Part shown: positions 1-11,757 of the stretch, piece by piece | Position numbering within the stretch: position 1 is the stretch's first letter | How the letters are laid out: every line of letters starts with the position of its first letter | NCBI GenBank assembly: GCA_949752795.1 | Contig: OX457061.1 | Location: 125,374,530-125,438,529, forward strand | Length of the DNA: 64,000 bases | Direction: 5' to 3' | Source: Hyperoodon ampullatus | Taxonomy: Eukaryota; Chordata; Mammalia; Artiodactyla; Ziphiidae | Notes under the pieces: model-generated | The model's input: only the letters and a program-made list of their open reading frames with translations | Told to the model about the DNA's origin: nothing | The model's database searches: none | Program-made: the position numbers and the translations under genes

Positions 1-924
1 CTGAAATAAGGATAAACTCGAGAAGCGTAATTTCAGTAAAGGATGCTTTATATGCTATATTAGTCATTTTTATTTTTCAAGCTGAGCAATGCATGCTTGA
101 TGTATATTTGATCATGAATCCTTGTAACAGTCCTTATGTGGTAAGTCCTGGGCCGGAAACACCCAGGCCCTCAGGGTGGTTGGATCCAGGTGGGATCCCA
201 GTCGCTCTCAAACCTGAGGCCATGCTCTTAAGCGTTCTGTATGGTGCAGGTCAGCTTTCCTGCTAAAAGGAAATCACAAGATGAGCCCAAGTATAGAAAA
301 CCATTGACAGAGTCACGGCAGGGTGTCTGTCATGCTTCTCGGCCCTACAGTTCCTACTGCGAAGTAGTGTGTGGGCCGCCCTGGGCAGGAAGGCACCCGG
401 CCCCGTGGGGTGTATGTGTGGAAGGCTGTAGCTCTAAGAAAACGCGTCTCTTTCCGACTGAAGAAATCTGTGGTCCGAGGCTGCTTTATCACCCCTGGTA
501 CCTCTTCAGTGTTAGTGTCCATACGACTGGAGTGATAATTTCTGCTTTCTGATTTTGCAGACAGATTCGTTCGTTCAGCAATCCTTTGGGCGTGTAAAGT
601 GTCAGGGACAATTTCAGACTCTGTAGATACCAAGAAAGATGAGGCAGACAGTACGGTCAGGATGACATCAGCCTCAGGGCAGACATTGGCACTAGTGGAA
701 CAGAAGGAAGAGTTTAGAAATAGAGTCATTGTGTTTGAGACACCGTCCACTGAGACAGGATGGTCTTTTCTACAGGTGGTGCAGAAATGGCTGGATGTCT
801 GTGTGGGGAAGGAATGAACCTCGGTCCCTCCCTCACGCCGTACACGAAAGTAACTGGAATGGGTCCGTGGCAAAACTAAAACTGGGAAGGGACACAAGGG
901 AACTTTTGGTCGTGATGGAAACAT
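1..924. other. Unassigned sequence upstream of the MFAP3L coding exons
   Basis: I recognise no gene or repeat family here. Open frames occur on both strands, including 203 codons on the minus strand at 313-924, but they show no familiar domain, no splice-bounded structure and no compositional bias, so I treat them as chance. If MFAP3L has upstream non-coding exons, as many mammalian genes do, this stretch is probably intronic or 5' flanking DNA. Confidence 0.5.
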
Positions 925-937
925 TCTATATCTTGTT

Positions 938-1156
938 GTTTTTTTGTTTGTTCGTTTGTTTTTTTGCGGTACGCGGGCCTCTCACTGTGTGGCCTCTCCC
1001 GTTGCGGAGCACAGGCTCCGGACGCACAGGCTCAGTGGCCATGGCTCACGGGCCCAGCCGCTCCACGGCATGCAGGATCTTCCCAGACCGGGGCACGAAC
1101 CCGTGTCCCCTGCATCGGCAGGTGGACTCTCAACCACTGCGCCACCAGGGAAGCCC
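938..1156 (-). repeat. CHR-type tRNA-derived SINE, minus strand
   Basis: The poly-T/TTTG-rich left end is the element's A-rich tail. The right end, CCACCAGGGAAGCCC, is the reverse complement of the SINE head. A 13-bp target-site duplication TCTATATCTTGTT flanks it at 925-937 and 1157-1169. The near-intact length and exact duplication indicate a fairly young insertion. Confidence 0.93.
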
Positions 1157-1307
1157 TCTATATCTTGTTTATTGTGGTGGTTATGTGAGTGTATAAATCT
1201 GTCAAAGCCTATTAAAATGCATACGTAAAATGGGCACTTTTTAAATTTGTAAGTTATGCCACAGTAAAGTTGATCTTAAGAAAGACATTATATCCTGTCC
1301 CTCTTCT

Positions 1308-1515
1308 GCTTAACATTTTTCAATGAACGTCAGCTAAAATCCAGATTCCTTACTGTGTCCTCCAAAGCCCTAGGTGATCTGGGCCTGTCTTGTAGCGCCC
1401 CGTTTCCTTTGGTTGTTGGCTCTTCCTGGAATGCTCTTCTCTGGGTCTAGGCATGGTTGATTCCCAAAGAGCCCTCAGCTCCGGGGCCACCTCCTCAGTG
1501 AAGTTCTCCTGGATT
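1308..1515 (+). repeat. L2 LINE 3'-region fragment
   Basis: The order of recognisable L2 phrases is kept: a lead-in like 'TCCTTACTGTGTCC', then 'GGTGATCTGGGCCTG', 'TGGAATGCTCTTCTC' and 'CACCTCCTCAGTGAAGTTCTCCTGG'. It is old and diverged, and no target-site duplication is visible. The assignment is by eye. Confidence 0.6.
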
Positions 1516-2510
1516 GCCAGCTGTCACGGAGGGCCTGGCTGGGGCTGGCGACCGTCCCGTTATTTTTGTGGTCACGTCACGGGTGTCGGATGCCCTCCCA
1601 GTCCTGCTCCGGCCTCCGGGGAGTAGGAGCTGGGACGACAAGCGACGGGTGGATCGCGGCTGGGTGCCGGCAGAGGGATTGTGGCGGGAGAGTGAGAGCT
1701 GAGGGCGCGGGAGGCGCAGTCCGTGTGCCCGGGTGCAGGCGGGGGCGGGAAGGCAGTGAGCCAGCTGGGTGGGAGGGAGGACCTGAGGAGAGGAGGGCGG
1801 CCAGGACGCCCAGCGAGGGGACTGAGAAGGTGGGGTGATCAGTGGATGAAATGGAGAGTGGAGGTGGAGGTGAAGGTTAGGTCCTTGGGTGAAGAAGTGC
1901 AGCCACCCGTCATGGCACCACCCCCTGCATATCCAGGGAGGCAGGTGAAGATGGAAAGCAAGGCATTCAGTGAGTGATGCGGGCGGGTGGTGAGGGTGGC
2001 CCGGAAGCTCCAGGAGCCGGGGCAGTTGCCTGAAAGGGGAAGGGGGTGTCCTGGTGGGGCTGAGGGGACACCGCACTGGTTCGGGGGGGCCCTTCCGATG
2101 GGGCAGGGCCCAGGTGCACACTGCAGGAGCTGGAATTCATTTCGGCCAGCAGAGAGGGGTTAGGAGGGCCCAGGTGCACCACCGGTGTCCACGGCGGGGA
2201 CAGGTGAGGGATGGGAGGAGGCCTCGAGGTGCGGAGTGAAAGAAGCAGGGGTCAGCTTTTGAGCCCCAGAAAGTCGTGTGGTACAAAGTTAACGTGTTCC
2301 TGCTAAGAGTCGTATGTTTCAGTAGCAAAAATAACAGACGTGTATCATCACGATTTCCATGAATATTTGGAACATCTTCTGAATTTGTGTGCTATTTAAA
2401 AATGACACAGATGTGTACTTTAGCTGGGTTTCTAACATTTTATAAATAATCCTTTTAAAGTGTGTGCGCTAACATTTACATGTTTTTTTGTTTGTTTGTT
2501 TTCTTTACAG
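1516..2510. other. GC-rich segment before the first coding exon
   Basis: The part at about 1540-1760 is rich in CpG and contains CACGTCAC and a GGGGCGGG (GC-box-like) string. The rest is purine-rich on the + strand. Long chance ORFs arise on both strands (for example 1495-2121 minus) because stop codons are rare in GC-rich DNA; none resembles a protein I know. It could hold an alternative first exon or promoter of MFAP3L, but no splice donor or TATA element stands out. Confidence 0.4.
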
Positions 2511-3054
<544 letters not shown>

Positions 3055-3922
3055 TAAGGCAAGAGAGAGATCCAAGAAGTAGATCTCCTTAAGGATTCAA
3101 AGCAGTAATGCATTCATTCCTTCACTCTTGACTCAGAAGACAAAACGCAAACAGCTTCTCCCCTCTAATGAAAGTATTACAGTAACGAAAATGTTGTATG
3201 TATGTTTGAGTCTTTTAAAAGGCCTCTTGGAATGTTGCAGTATAATGCGTACAGAATATTGTAGAGGTGGATGTAAAGTAGATTTTCCTTAAGTATATGT
3301 TCTGTTTATATGGGAGTTTTCATTTGTTTCAAGGAACATAGCAGTTGTCTATCATTAAAGGTCAGTTTAATTCGTGGACTGTGGGTTTAAAGGTCACATC
3401 TTTTGAGAGTGGTCTCTGTGCAGCTTCTCACCAGCAGCCAGAGATGACGTGTGCTCCCGGGGACCTGGCTGAAGTTTCTGGACTGTTGGCCAGGGGGGAG
3501 AAGTAACCCGTGGCACAGGGGGAGTGCTTGGCTTCTCGTGAATGAGTTTCTGGCCAAAAGGTGCAAATCCCCCTCCCACGTACCAGCTCACTTCAGGAAG
3601 GACTGTGGCCGGAGGGGGCACCGTGGGTCCTCAGGAGTCTACGTGCTTCCTATCTCAGGTGTGAGAACCAAGCCTGACTGATTGGCCTGAAGGCCCGGGA
3701 TGTACTTTCTGAGCGTCTCTGGTGATGACCTGGCGGGTGGGGGTGAGGGTGAGAGGACCCGGATCTGACTTAGCGGCTGCTCCGTTTCTGCCGCCCTTTC
3801 CCTCGTGTACCTCCCAGCCCACAGCCCTCTAACCCCCAGAAGAGTCTCTGCCCCAGGAAGGCCTGCATTGCTAATCTCTTTTCCTCATTTTATCTTAATT
3901 GCTCTGAAAAAGAACAGAGGCT

Positions 3923-4120
3923 GGGACTTCTCTGGCGGTCCAGCGGTTAAGACTTCGCCTTCCAATGCAGGGGGTGCAGGTTCGATCCCTGGTCGGGGAG
4001 CTAAGATTCCACATCCCGTGCGGCCAAAAAGTAAAAACACAGAGCAGAAGCAACATTGTAACAAATTCAATAAAGACTTTAAAAATGGTCCACATCAAAA
4101 AAATCTTAAAAAAAAAAAAA
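3923..4120 (+). repeat. CHR-related tRNA-Glu SINE
   Basis: The head reads GGGACTTCTCTGGCGGTCCAG and contains an internal pol III B-box-like GGTTCGATCCCTGG. The tail ends in a long A run. A 16-bp target-site duplication with one mismatch (AAAAAGAACAGAGGCT at 3907-3922, AAAAAGACCAGAGGCT at 4121-4136) brackets it. The 3' half differs from the common short CHR form in this window, so it is a different and probably older subfamily. Confidence 0.85.
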
Positions 4121-4540
4121 AAAAAGACCAGAGGCTAACACTCTGTCTCCTTAGGTGCCAGGTGATGGGCTGTCTGACAAGTCCAGGCTTCGGCTCCCAG
4201 TCCTGCCCCGACATTCACTGCCTGTGCTGCTCCTTACACAGCCGTTCAAGGCCAGGCAGTGTCATGCAGCTTCTCCCCTCTAGTGCAAGTATCATGGTCA
4301 CGAAAATACCATGTGTATGTCTGCATGCTTCACCTGGTAGAGAGGAACTCCCTCCCCACCAAGTAAAACGATGGGACCGCAGAACTTTCCCATTAGAAGG
4401 GACCCTGGAGACAGTGCAGTACGAACCCCTCTTTTACGTGACTTTTCCCCGGTCCTGTGGTCCTTAAGTGGCTGTGACCGGACGTTCCGTGCTGACAGTG
4501 GGCAGATGGGACGGCGCAGCCTCTTCCTCCTACTGCAGGT

Positions 4541-4590
4541 CAGGAGGAAGTGACGTCACACCTGCGCAGGGGCGGTAACCATGGCAACGT
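4541..4590. promoter_or_regulatory. Intronic promoter-like cluster: ETS, CRE, NRF1-like, X-box
   Basis: Within 50 bases there is GGAAG (ETS core, 4546-4550) fused to the palindromic full CRE TGACGTCA (4551-4558). These are followed by CTGCGCAGG (NRF1-like, 4562-4570) and GTAACCATGGCAAC (4575-4588), whose reverse complement GTTGCCATGGTTAC matches the RFX X-box. A TATAAA lies downstream at 4722-4727 and the following 500 bases are GC-rich. Such motif groupings are typical of CpG-type promoters of housekeeping, ciliary and testis genes. Promoter activity is inferred; no transcript is known to me from this sequence. Confidence 0.5.
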
Positions 4591-6392
4591 GTGTACACGC
4601 AGGTCCCTGGACCCCACGGGGTCTTTGCGCTGGGCTGGGCCTCGGGGAGGATTCTCAGGGGACCAGGGACTCCGGACCGAGCCTGCGGCTCCCATGGGCC
4701 CGGAGCAGAGGTGGTCCCGGCTATAAAGAGCCAGGGTGGGGCTCTGAGCCCTGTATCCGGGAGAGGAGGGAAGCGTGGGAACAGAGTGGGGCTGGGGCCT
4801 GGATCTCAACCGTGGCTTTGCGAGGGCTGCCTTGGAGTCGTAGCGGCCCCGCCAGGGAGACTCCGCGAAGTCTTGATGGTAGGGGTCCAGTCTTGGCAAG
4901 TGGCCCCTGTATGTCGTTTCTCTCATTGGGAGGTTGGCGGAGCCGGGGTCCCCTGGGCTCACTTCTCTTCCGTCCATGGGCGCCGGGAGAGGAAGGAGCA
5001 GACACCAGTGCCTCGGAGACAGAGCCTGGGCGCAAGGCGGGGCATCACAACCCCCGGGGCCTGCTGGCGGCCGGTGGCCGTGCTGAGAAATCGGTTGGCT
5101 GTTCTCAAGCCTCATAAGGAGGACACACTGTGGAGTTTTTAAAAGAACTTGTGATCCTGGCACTTGGTGTTCCAGCCCAGCTTTGGCAGTTACCGTGCAT
5201 AGTAGCAGGCATTTCAGGACACAAGTAACACGGGACAGTATTCAAAACAACCAGAGGAAACGGCAGAACATTTATCCTCATCGTAAAATGCGTCCATGGT
5301 GGTGCCACTCGAGGACCCCTGGTTTCTAAGTCTCCATTTCTGACAGGAAGATGCCCACGTGCTAACCAGGATGTAGATTTCCGTTTCTGGGCTGATTGGC
5401 TAGGAGTTTAAATGCAACAGTGCTAATAACTCAACAAGGAGGTGATGGGCACAGCATGGAAAATGGTGCTGCTACCCTGGAATGTCACCTGTGTACACAG
5501 TAGACCACTGTTGAAACCAAACAGTGAGTGTAATTCCCATTAGCAGCCACTCCCGTTGACTAAGCCCTTGTACCGCGTTGCACACCTTGTTTCTGGTCCT
5601 TCCCGTGAGTGTGAGGGTTTGGTGGCCTTGGTGCTCACACATCCAGATGAGAAGCAGGTGCGTGGTGCCCGCTGTGCCCACCAGCACCTGCTTATCCTCC
5701 AGGTCTTGGCAGGCGAGGGGTGGTGAAAGCCTCTGACCGGACGGAGTGGATGAGAGGCTGGATGGTCGCTGCACCAGCCCCGTCACCATCACAAAGAAGC
5801 AGGGTTAGGACCCCGCCGTGACCTGCGTACGAGGCGTGCACACCCCCAGGTGTGTTCAGAGCCGTCGGGCGAGTTGCCCGCCCCGTGTGCTTTGTGATTC
5901 CAGGAGGAGTTCCGTTTCTTGTAGGTGCTGAGAAAGTGAGACGGCTGCTCCTGGCGCCAGCCCCACGCGTCCTAGAAGGGATGGGCTATTTCCTGTCCCT
6001 GGCAGGAGCAGCAGCAGCTGCTTTGCTTTGTGTCCCTCGTGTTGTCACTTCATTCCCACAGATGAGGAGAGGCTAATGTGTGAGCTATTTCTGGAGGAAG
6101 ACTTTTTTTGGAGTTCACCAAAGGACACGTTTGGGGTGGTCCACCAACCATGTTACAGAAATAACCCACAAGTCCAATACCATGAGGAACCACAAATGGC
6201 CACAAAATGTTCTGTTTTCAATTTTCCTTTTGCTGGAGGAAAGTAGGAATATATAGGTGCCAGAAAGTGGTTCCCTGTTGTTTCAGGTACCAGTTATCCG
6301 GTGTATTTTTGCTGTAGCTTCATACTCTGACTTTAAACCATTGAAATGCACATTGGCACCTTTATCAGATGATAAATAAGAAGCATTTCAAG
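4591..6392. other. Intronic sequence, GC-rich at first, no gene seen
   Basis: Bases 4591-5080 are GC-rich and open in several frames on both strands at once (for example 178 codons from 4581 and 207 codons on the minus strand). That is what low stop-codon density produces, so I call no protein. After 5100 the composition returns to average. No repeat family was recognised. Confidence 0.4.
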
Positions 6393-6404
6393 AAAGTCAG
6401 CTTT

Positions 6405-6707
6405 ACAGAAATAGAGACACAGATGTAGAGGACAAACTTATGGTTACCAAGCGGGGGGAGGGGAGGGTGGGATGAACTGGGTGATGGGACTGACGTATAC
6501 ACACGACCATGTACAAAATAGGTAACTGATGAGGACCTGCTGTTTAGCACAGGGAGCTCTACTCAGTGCTCTGTGGTGACCTAAATGGGAAGGAAATCCA
6601 AAAAGGGGATGTATGTATACGTACAGCTGATTCACTTTCCTGTACAGCAGAAACTAACACAACATTGTAAAGCAACTAGACTCCAATAAAAATTTTTTAA
6701 AAATAAA
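6405..6707 (+). repeat. L1 3' UTR end, 5'-truncated, plus strand
   Basis: This is the terminal 3' UTR of the artiodactyl/cetacean L1 type. It runs from a G-rich stretch (GGGGGGAGGGGAGGGTGGG) through 'CAGCAGAAACTAACACAAC' to CAATAAAAATT plus an A-rich tail. A 12-bp target-site duplication AAAGTCAGCTTT is present at 6393-6404 and 6708-6719. It is the only clear plus-strand L1 terminus in the window apart from the short nested piece at 47115. Confidence 0.85.
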
Positions 6708-6719
6708 AAAGTCAGCTTT

Positions 6720-7349
6720 GGAAAAGGCATAGGCCTTTGTAAACATGCCTGCTTCGTTAGCGATTAACTTGGAAATTCTTCCTTCAGGTGGGGTTTTAGA
6801 CTTTCCTGGGGATTTGTTTTCCATTCCCCTGTAGCATTCTGCCACCAAAAATAACTAAGCATTATCTCTGAAAATAAACATGCACAGCGTAAGTAAGCTG
6901 AGCTGAATTGTACAAAGTTCACAGTTGTCTCACAGCTACTCGACCTTTGTGGAATTCATTGTTATAAATTTTGCTTTCGTTTACATGGCTCTAGTGTTTT
7001 TATCCTCTGCTTTGCAAATGTTTTTAGTAGCCCGTGAGATGCTTTCAACTCCTTCTGTCAGGGGGCCTCAACATACTGTGCCAGCCACGTCTTGAGACCT
7101 GCGTGGATCACCCCCTGCAGCATATCCAGGAGGGGGTCAGCGCCCACAGCACTAAGTTCACATCATCCTTTGCCTCGCAGATGAAGCGTGGGGTAGTGCG
7201 TTAACCTATGGAAGTGTTATACTGAATTTCTCTTAAATATGTTCAATATCTTGAGATTTTAAAAATCAACTCCTCAAAAGGCATTAGACAAAATTTATGT
7301 AACTATAAATATATTGCTGCAAATTCAGCAGAACAGCACAATGGCATCT
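6720..7349. other. Intronic non-coding sequence, nothing recognised
   Basis: No open frame of interest, no repeat family and no regulatory cluster was recognised in this AT-moderate stretch. Confidence 0.4.
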
Positions 7350-7425
7350 CTTTGAGCAAGTTCCTCAACTTTTCGGAGCCAGTTTTCCTATCTGTAGAGC
7401 AGAGATCATCCTCTTTTACCACCAG
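7350..7425 (+). repeat. MIR SINE core fragment
   Basis: 'TTTGAGCAAGTTCCTCAACTT' followed by 'CAGTTTTCCTATCTGTAGAGCAG' matches the MIR core order (GGCAAGTTACTTAAC ... CAGTTTCCTCATCTGTA). The copy is short and diverged. Confidence 0.55.
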
Positions 7426-7908
7426 GCAGAGCTGTGCAATTTGCGTTGTGTATGAAATGTCAGTCCAGTACGTGGAACACACCAAGCCATCGGTAAACGG
7501 CAGCTGCCACCGTCATTGGTCACATCACCAATGTCCTGTGTTGTCACAGTCAAGATCCCAAGTGCGTCTGTCTCTGCTTCGTAATGCGGTGTGTTTTGTA
7601 AAGAAAGGAAATAGTTTTCTGGGCAATTTCTTATTCACTCTCTCAAGTTCTCAACCTTTTATAAAAACATTCAGTAAAGACCAAAAACATTTATATCCCT
7701 AAGTGTTGTTTAGAAGCTCGAGTTAACGCTGCGACGGATGTGATGGCGAGAGTGGCGCTTCCCCCTCCACCAGCGACATCCCCCCCACACACATCCCCCC
7801 CGCATGCAAGGGGCCCGCTGCCCTCCACCGCACCCAAGCCTCGGAGCAGTGAGTGTGCATGTTACGGAGTATATTATGCACAGGATGAACTTTCCCTTTG
7901 CCTAGCCC

Positions 7909-8115
7909 ACTGGTTCTCTCACCCAGAGGACACCAGCCAAGTCTGGAGGTGTTTTTGGTTGTCATAGCCGGGGCAGGAGGGGAAGGACCGGGGAGATGTG
8001 CTGCTGGCATCTAGAGGATGGAAGCCAGGGATGCCCTCAGTATCCTGCAATGCACAGACAGACCCCTACAAAGAATTATCTGATGCAAAATGCCAGCCCA
8101 GGAAAAGAAACCCTG
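7909..8115 (+). mobile_element. MER5-type hAT-Charlie non-autonomous DNA transposon
   Basis: It starts with a terminal-repeat-like CACTGGTTCTCTCAC and continues through 'GTCTGGAGGTGTTTTTGGTTGTCATA', 'CTGGCATCTAGAGGATGGAAGCCAGGGATG', 'TCCTGCAATGCACAGACAGACCCC' and 'AAAGAATTATCTGATGCAAAATG'. It ends near AGAAACCCTGG. This order is that of MER5A/MER5B. It has no coding capacity. Confidence 0.8.
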
Positions 8116-9322
8116 GTCTCAACTAAAGAAGCGTCCTCAGCCAGCTAAAGAATCATTCCAAAGTCGGTTAAGTCACTTGTGTGAGCCCATAATGTATTTT
8201 TCCATAAGAGTCGTACTTCGGTTCATTTTCCAAATTGAGTCACGTCGAGGGCCGGCCTGGTAATGAGCCACCATTTATAGTGGTGTTTTTCTAATGAGTT
8301 GTGCTCCCCCTTTGGGGTGTGAGCCCAGACTGCTTTAGTCTTAGCAGCGGGAAGACCCTTCCCCGTCCCCCTCAGATGAGGACGTGAGGGCTGAGATGCT
8401 ATTTCCATCCACCCAGTGCAGGGTGCTCTCAGAAGACCACCTACGCCCACTCTCAGAAGAGACTCCTGCCAGCCTGCATGGAGTGACGTGCTTGGCACTT
8501 TTTTAAAAATGGAGATTATCAGGCCGAATGAGCCGGAGGGTCAGATGTTTCCTTTGCCAGGAAATGAAAAGACGGGTTCTTTTCAGATATTATTTATGCC
8601 TTGAAGCAAAGCACAACTGCAGGCTGTGAACAGCCCGGGCCTCCCCCCAACCTTCCTGAGCTGAGAGCTGAGCTAATCCCTGATGATCCCAGGCCACCTC
8701 TGTCCCACATGATGTAGGAAGCAGCTTGGTAGAGCTGCCCCAGGGCCATCCGAAGAGCCCGCTTGGGAAGCTGGGGGTGGTGTCGCAGGAGCCCTTGTGC
8801 AGCTTGCAGTGTTTATAACCTGGGCCTCTGCAGTGGCTTCGGGGAGCTATCATCTCCTGCAGAAGCCCCGTAACAGGTGCAGCCATGCGGGGCTCCATTT
8901 GTTCTCAATTCTGTTTTGTAAAAAGGCTTGGATCCTTTCCCCTCAATAGCTTCTATTTCACATGTTGGAAAATAGACCCCATGCTTATAGACACTCGCGC
9001 GTGTTTGGTTCTTACTTGAAGAGTGTGGATTCAGTGCGGTATCCTTCAAGTGAGTGTTGCACTTCCTTTCTGTTTGCATAAACGTTACTGGAACGCTCAC
9101 CATCTGAAAAGTTTTAAGGTGGTTTCAGGAAAATAACCTTGTTTTAGCAGACTGAACTCTCCTCCTTGAAAAGTGTAAGAGCCTCCGTGTCTAAATGGCA
9201 TTGTGAACAGGCTTAACGTTCTCATACCACCTATCGGGAATGTAGACGAACCACACATCAGCTTGTTGACACTTTCATGGAAAGATATCTCCAAGGAAAA
9301 AGAGAAATCCTTTTCTTCTAAT
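8116..9322. other. Intronic non-coding sequence, nothing recognised
   Basis: No gene, repeat family or RNA gene was recognised. Short chance ORFs only. Confidence 0.4.
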
Positions 9323-9334
9323 AAATAATTTGAG

Positions 9335-9659
9335 GGCTTCCCTGGTGGCGCAGTGGTTGAGAATCCTCCTGCTAATTCAGGGGACACAGGTTAGAGCCCT
9401 GGTCTGGGAGGATCCCACATGCCGCGGAGCAACTGGGCCCGTGAGCCATGGCCACTGAGCCTGCACGTCTGGAGCCTGTGCTCTGCACGGGAGAGGCCGC
9501 GATGGTGAAAGGCCCGCGTACCGCGAAGAAGAGTGGCCCCCACTCGCCACAACTAGAGAAAGCCCTCGCAGAGGAACGAAGACCCAACACAGCAAAAATA
9601 AATTAATTAATTAATAAACTCCTACCCCCAACATCTTCTTTTAAAAAAATAATAATAAT
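9335..9659 (+). repeat. CHR-type SINE with long compound tail
   Basis: The head is GGGCTTCCCTGGTGGCGCAG. The body continues past the short-form end into the longer 3' part (CACTCGCCACAACTAGAG, then GAACGAAGACCCAACACAG). The tail is (AATT)n, then a short unique string CTCCTACCCCCAACATCTTC, then A/AAT repeats. The target-site duplication is AATAATTTGAG, at 9324-9334 and 9660-9670. The unique string inside the tail may be a small 3' transduction. Confidence 0.85.
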
Positions 9660-9670
9660 AATAATTTGAG

Positions 9671-10589
9671 GGAAATTCTAAGAGCTTTTCATTGGGGCAT
9701 GGTGTTAATTTTTAATGCTGAGCCATCCTCAGGACTGCTGGAAAGATTGGGGATTTCGGCAGACATGGGTTTGGAGGAAAGTTGTAGTTACAGCGTCTTT
9801 GTGGTTGCGCTGTCACCTTTCTCATGATGCTTGGGTTCCGGGAGGAGTTGGTGCTGCTGTTTCTGTCTAGTGGTCATTTGGTTGGAAAGTGTTGGCACCA
9901 GCGTTTGTCCTGATCTGTCATGTCAAGTCACAATAACCCGTGTGCCGTGGCCTTTCTTGGTGGCACGGGTTTTAACTCACCACGCGACGCCGCTGACCTG
10001 CTTCTCTAGTTGCTGGATGGTCCCCTGACCCAGTTTGGGCGACATGACCTTGTGCCGCCCTCAGTGCTTCCCCCTCCCCGTGCCTGGGCCCCGCAGTGAC
10101 ACAGTGATACGAGGTCAGCCGCCTTCCTCACCTGTGACCCCGGTGACGGCTTCGCCCAGAGGATGTTGGCCGTGAGGAAGGCTCTAGAACTGTGTCCCTG
10201 GGGAGAAAGATGCTGACAAGGAGATTTTTTTCACTACCTTGATTTTCTTACACTCACTGATATTTTCCCAGTCAATCTAGGCCTGCCTGATTTGAAGCGT
10301 TTCAAGAATTCTAGAAGTGGGTCACAGGCTCCATTCATCTTGCACTTTGGTTGATGCGAAAACCCAGCCTTGCAGTGTGCCTTCCCATCCTCCCAGCAAC
10401 ACACTGTATAATCAGGGCCCCCCTTCCTCTGGCAAGGTGGAAAAGTCAGCTGTTTTTAAAAATTACTTCAATCCCTTTAAATTTAATTATGATTTAACCA
10501 CGAGTGATTTTGTGCACTTAGACACTACCTGCATTCCTTTTTTCTGTGACTTCTCCGTCCGTCTCCTTTCCCTTTTTTTTTTCCTTTTG
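9671..10589. other. Intronic non-coding sequence, nothing recognised
   Basis: No repeat or gene recognised; composition is unremarkable. A C-rich patch lies at about 10050-10090. Confidence 0.4.
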
Positions 10590-10975
10590 GGTTCTTTGTC
10601 TTGATTTATAGGAGTTCTTTATGTTTCGTAGTTATTAAGCATTTGTCTATCAAATATTCCAGAATTTTCTCCCACCCTTTGATTTGCTCTCAACTTTAGT
10701 GTAACGTGTTACAGTGTAAAACTTGTAATTTGGGAGAAATCCGATCCCATCAGGGTTCTCTGTTAGCGTTTCTGGGATTCTTGAAATGTTGAAAAAGGCT
10801 TTCCGGCCCCAAGGTTAGAAAAGTGTTCTCATATCTTTTATTAACTTCATAGTTTTAATTTTATGTTTAGAGTACTTGGAATTTATTTTTAGGTATCACA
10901 TAAACTAGGAATTTAACTTCATTTTCTTTCAAACGAGTAGGCAGTGATCCCAGTATTCTTCCCCCCGATTTGAAA
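10590..10975 (-). repeat. Old L1 fragment, antisense (ORF2 3' region)
   Basis: On the + strand it reads the antisense L1 signature 'ATTTATAGGAGTTCTTTATGTTTCG', 'CAAATATTCCAGAATTTTCTCCCACCCTTTGATTTG'. The frame is destroyed. It is more diverged than the L1 copies at 36-43 kb. Confidence 0.6.
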
Positions 10976-11359
10976 TGACCTCTTCCTTCATTTAAAATTC
11001 CCACGCTTGCCAGCATCTTCCTCTGGACTCTGAGGTTTCCTCTGCTGATTGAACCAGGGGTCAGAGCGGGGGACGTGCAGGTGGAGCCTCCCCTCTTGGC
11101 TTGTACAGCGTCTGTCAGCTGCAGCAGTGCACGTGGGCTCCCCTCTTTTGCTCACCTGCCCTGCTGCCCCCTCTGGCCGTGGATGTGCTTCCTCTCCCTC
11201 CTCCTCCTCTGCCTGCACCCCCGTCCCGCTCGGGACCGCACCCCCACTGAGCAGCATCCTTACCGTCCCCGCTACCCGCACAGGGCCCGCGCCACATGCC
11301 CCGGGTTGGCTGCGAGTCTGCAGCCCTCTCGGGGCCCGCTGGTTTCTGCAGCCAGGGGT

Positions 11360-11455
11360 CACGTCTTACTCATCTTTGTAGCTGCATCTTCTGGCAGGGA
11401 GCCTGGTGACAGACAGTGTATTCAGTAATGTTTGTTGACCGAATGCATGAACAAG
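11360..11455 (+). repeat. L2 LINE 3'-end fragment
   Basis: It contains 'CTTACTCATCTTTGTAGCTGC', 'GGGAGCCTGGTGACAGACAG', and 'CAGTAATGTTTGTTGACCGAATGCATGAA', in the order of the L2 3' terminus. No target-site duplication is visible. Confidence 0.55.
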
Positions 11456-11757
11456 ATAAAAAATACCGCTGTCCTTCTAAAGACGTCGGCTTCGTCACAT
11501 AGCGCAGCACTCAGCGTGGTTCAGCTACAAGCGAACCTCTGTTAGCATTTGTCTTTGCAAAGGCGATGCCCCAGTTCACATGGGGGAGATTTCCACATGG
11601 GCCTCTCGTGCCTGGAGTATCCGGGGAGACCGTGAAGGATGCCCGAGAGCCACACGGCCCGTCTCCTGGGGTGTCAGCCTCCAGCCGTACATCAGGATCA
11701 GGACAGAGCAGGAGGATGGGATGGGGAAGGCCATCCCGAGGGGCAGCGGGGGAGCTG

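Noticed and set aside
313..924. 203-codon open frame on the minus strand
   Set aside because: No recognisable domain, no splice or promoter context, and overlapping frames on the other strand are equally open. Most likely chance.
938..1156. tRNA gene-like A and B boxes in SINE heads, here and in other copies
   Set aside because: They are the tRNA-Glu-derived part of SINEs; no cloverleaf of a working tRNA gene is present.
1495..2121. 208-codon minus-strand ORF, proline-rich
   Set aside because: It lies in GC-rich DNA where stops are rare on both strands; the composition (Pro, Ser, Arg) is that of a shadow frame.
4581..5142. Long ORFs (178 and 183 codons) directly after the X-box, plus 207 codons on the other strand
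   Set aside because: Three overlapping frames cannot all be genes; none has a known domain. The ATG of the first is part of the X-box palindrome itself.
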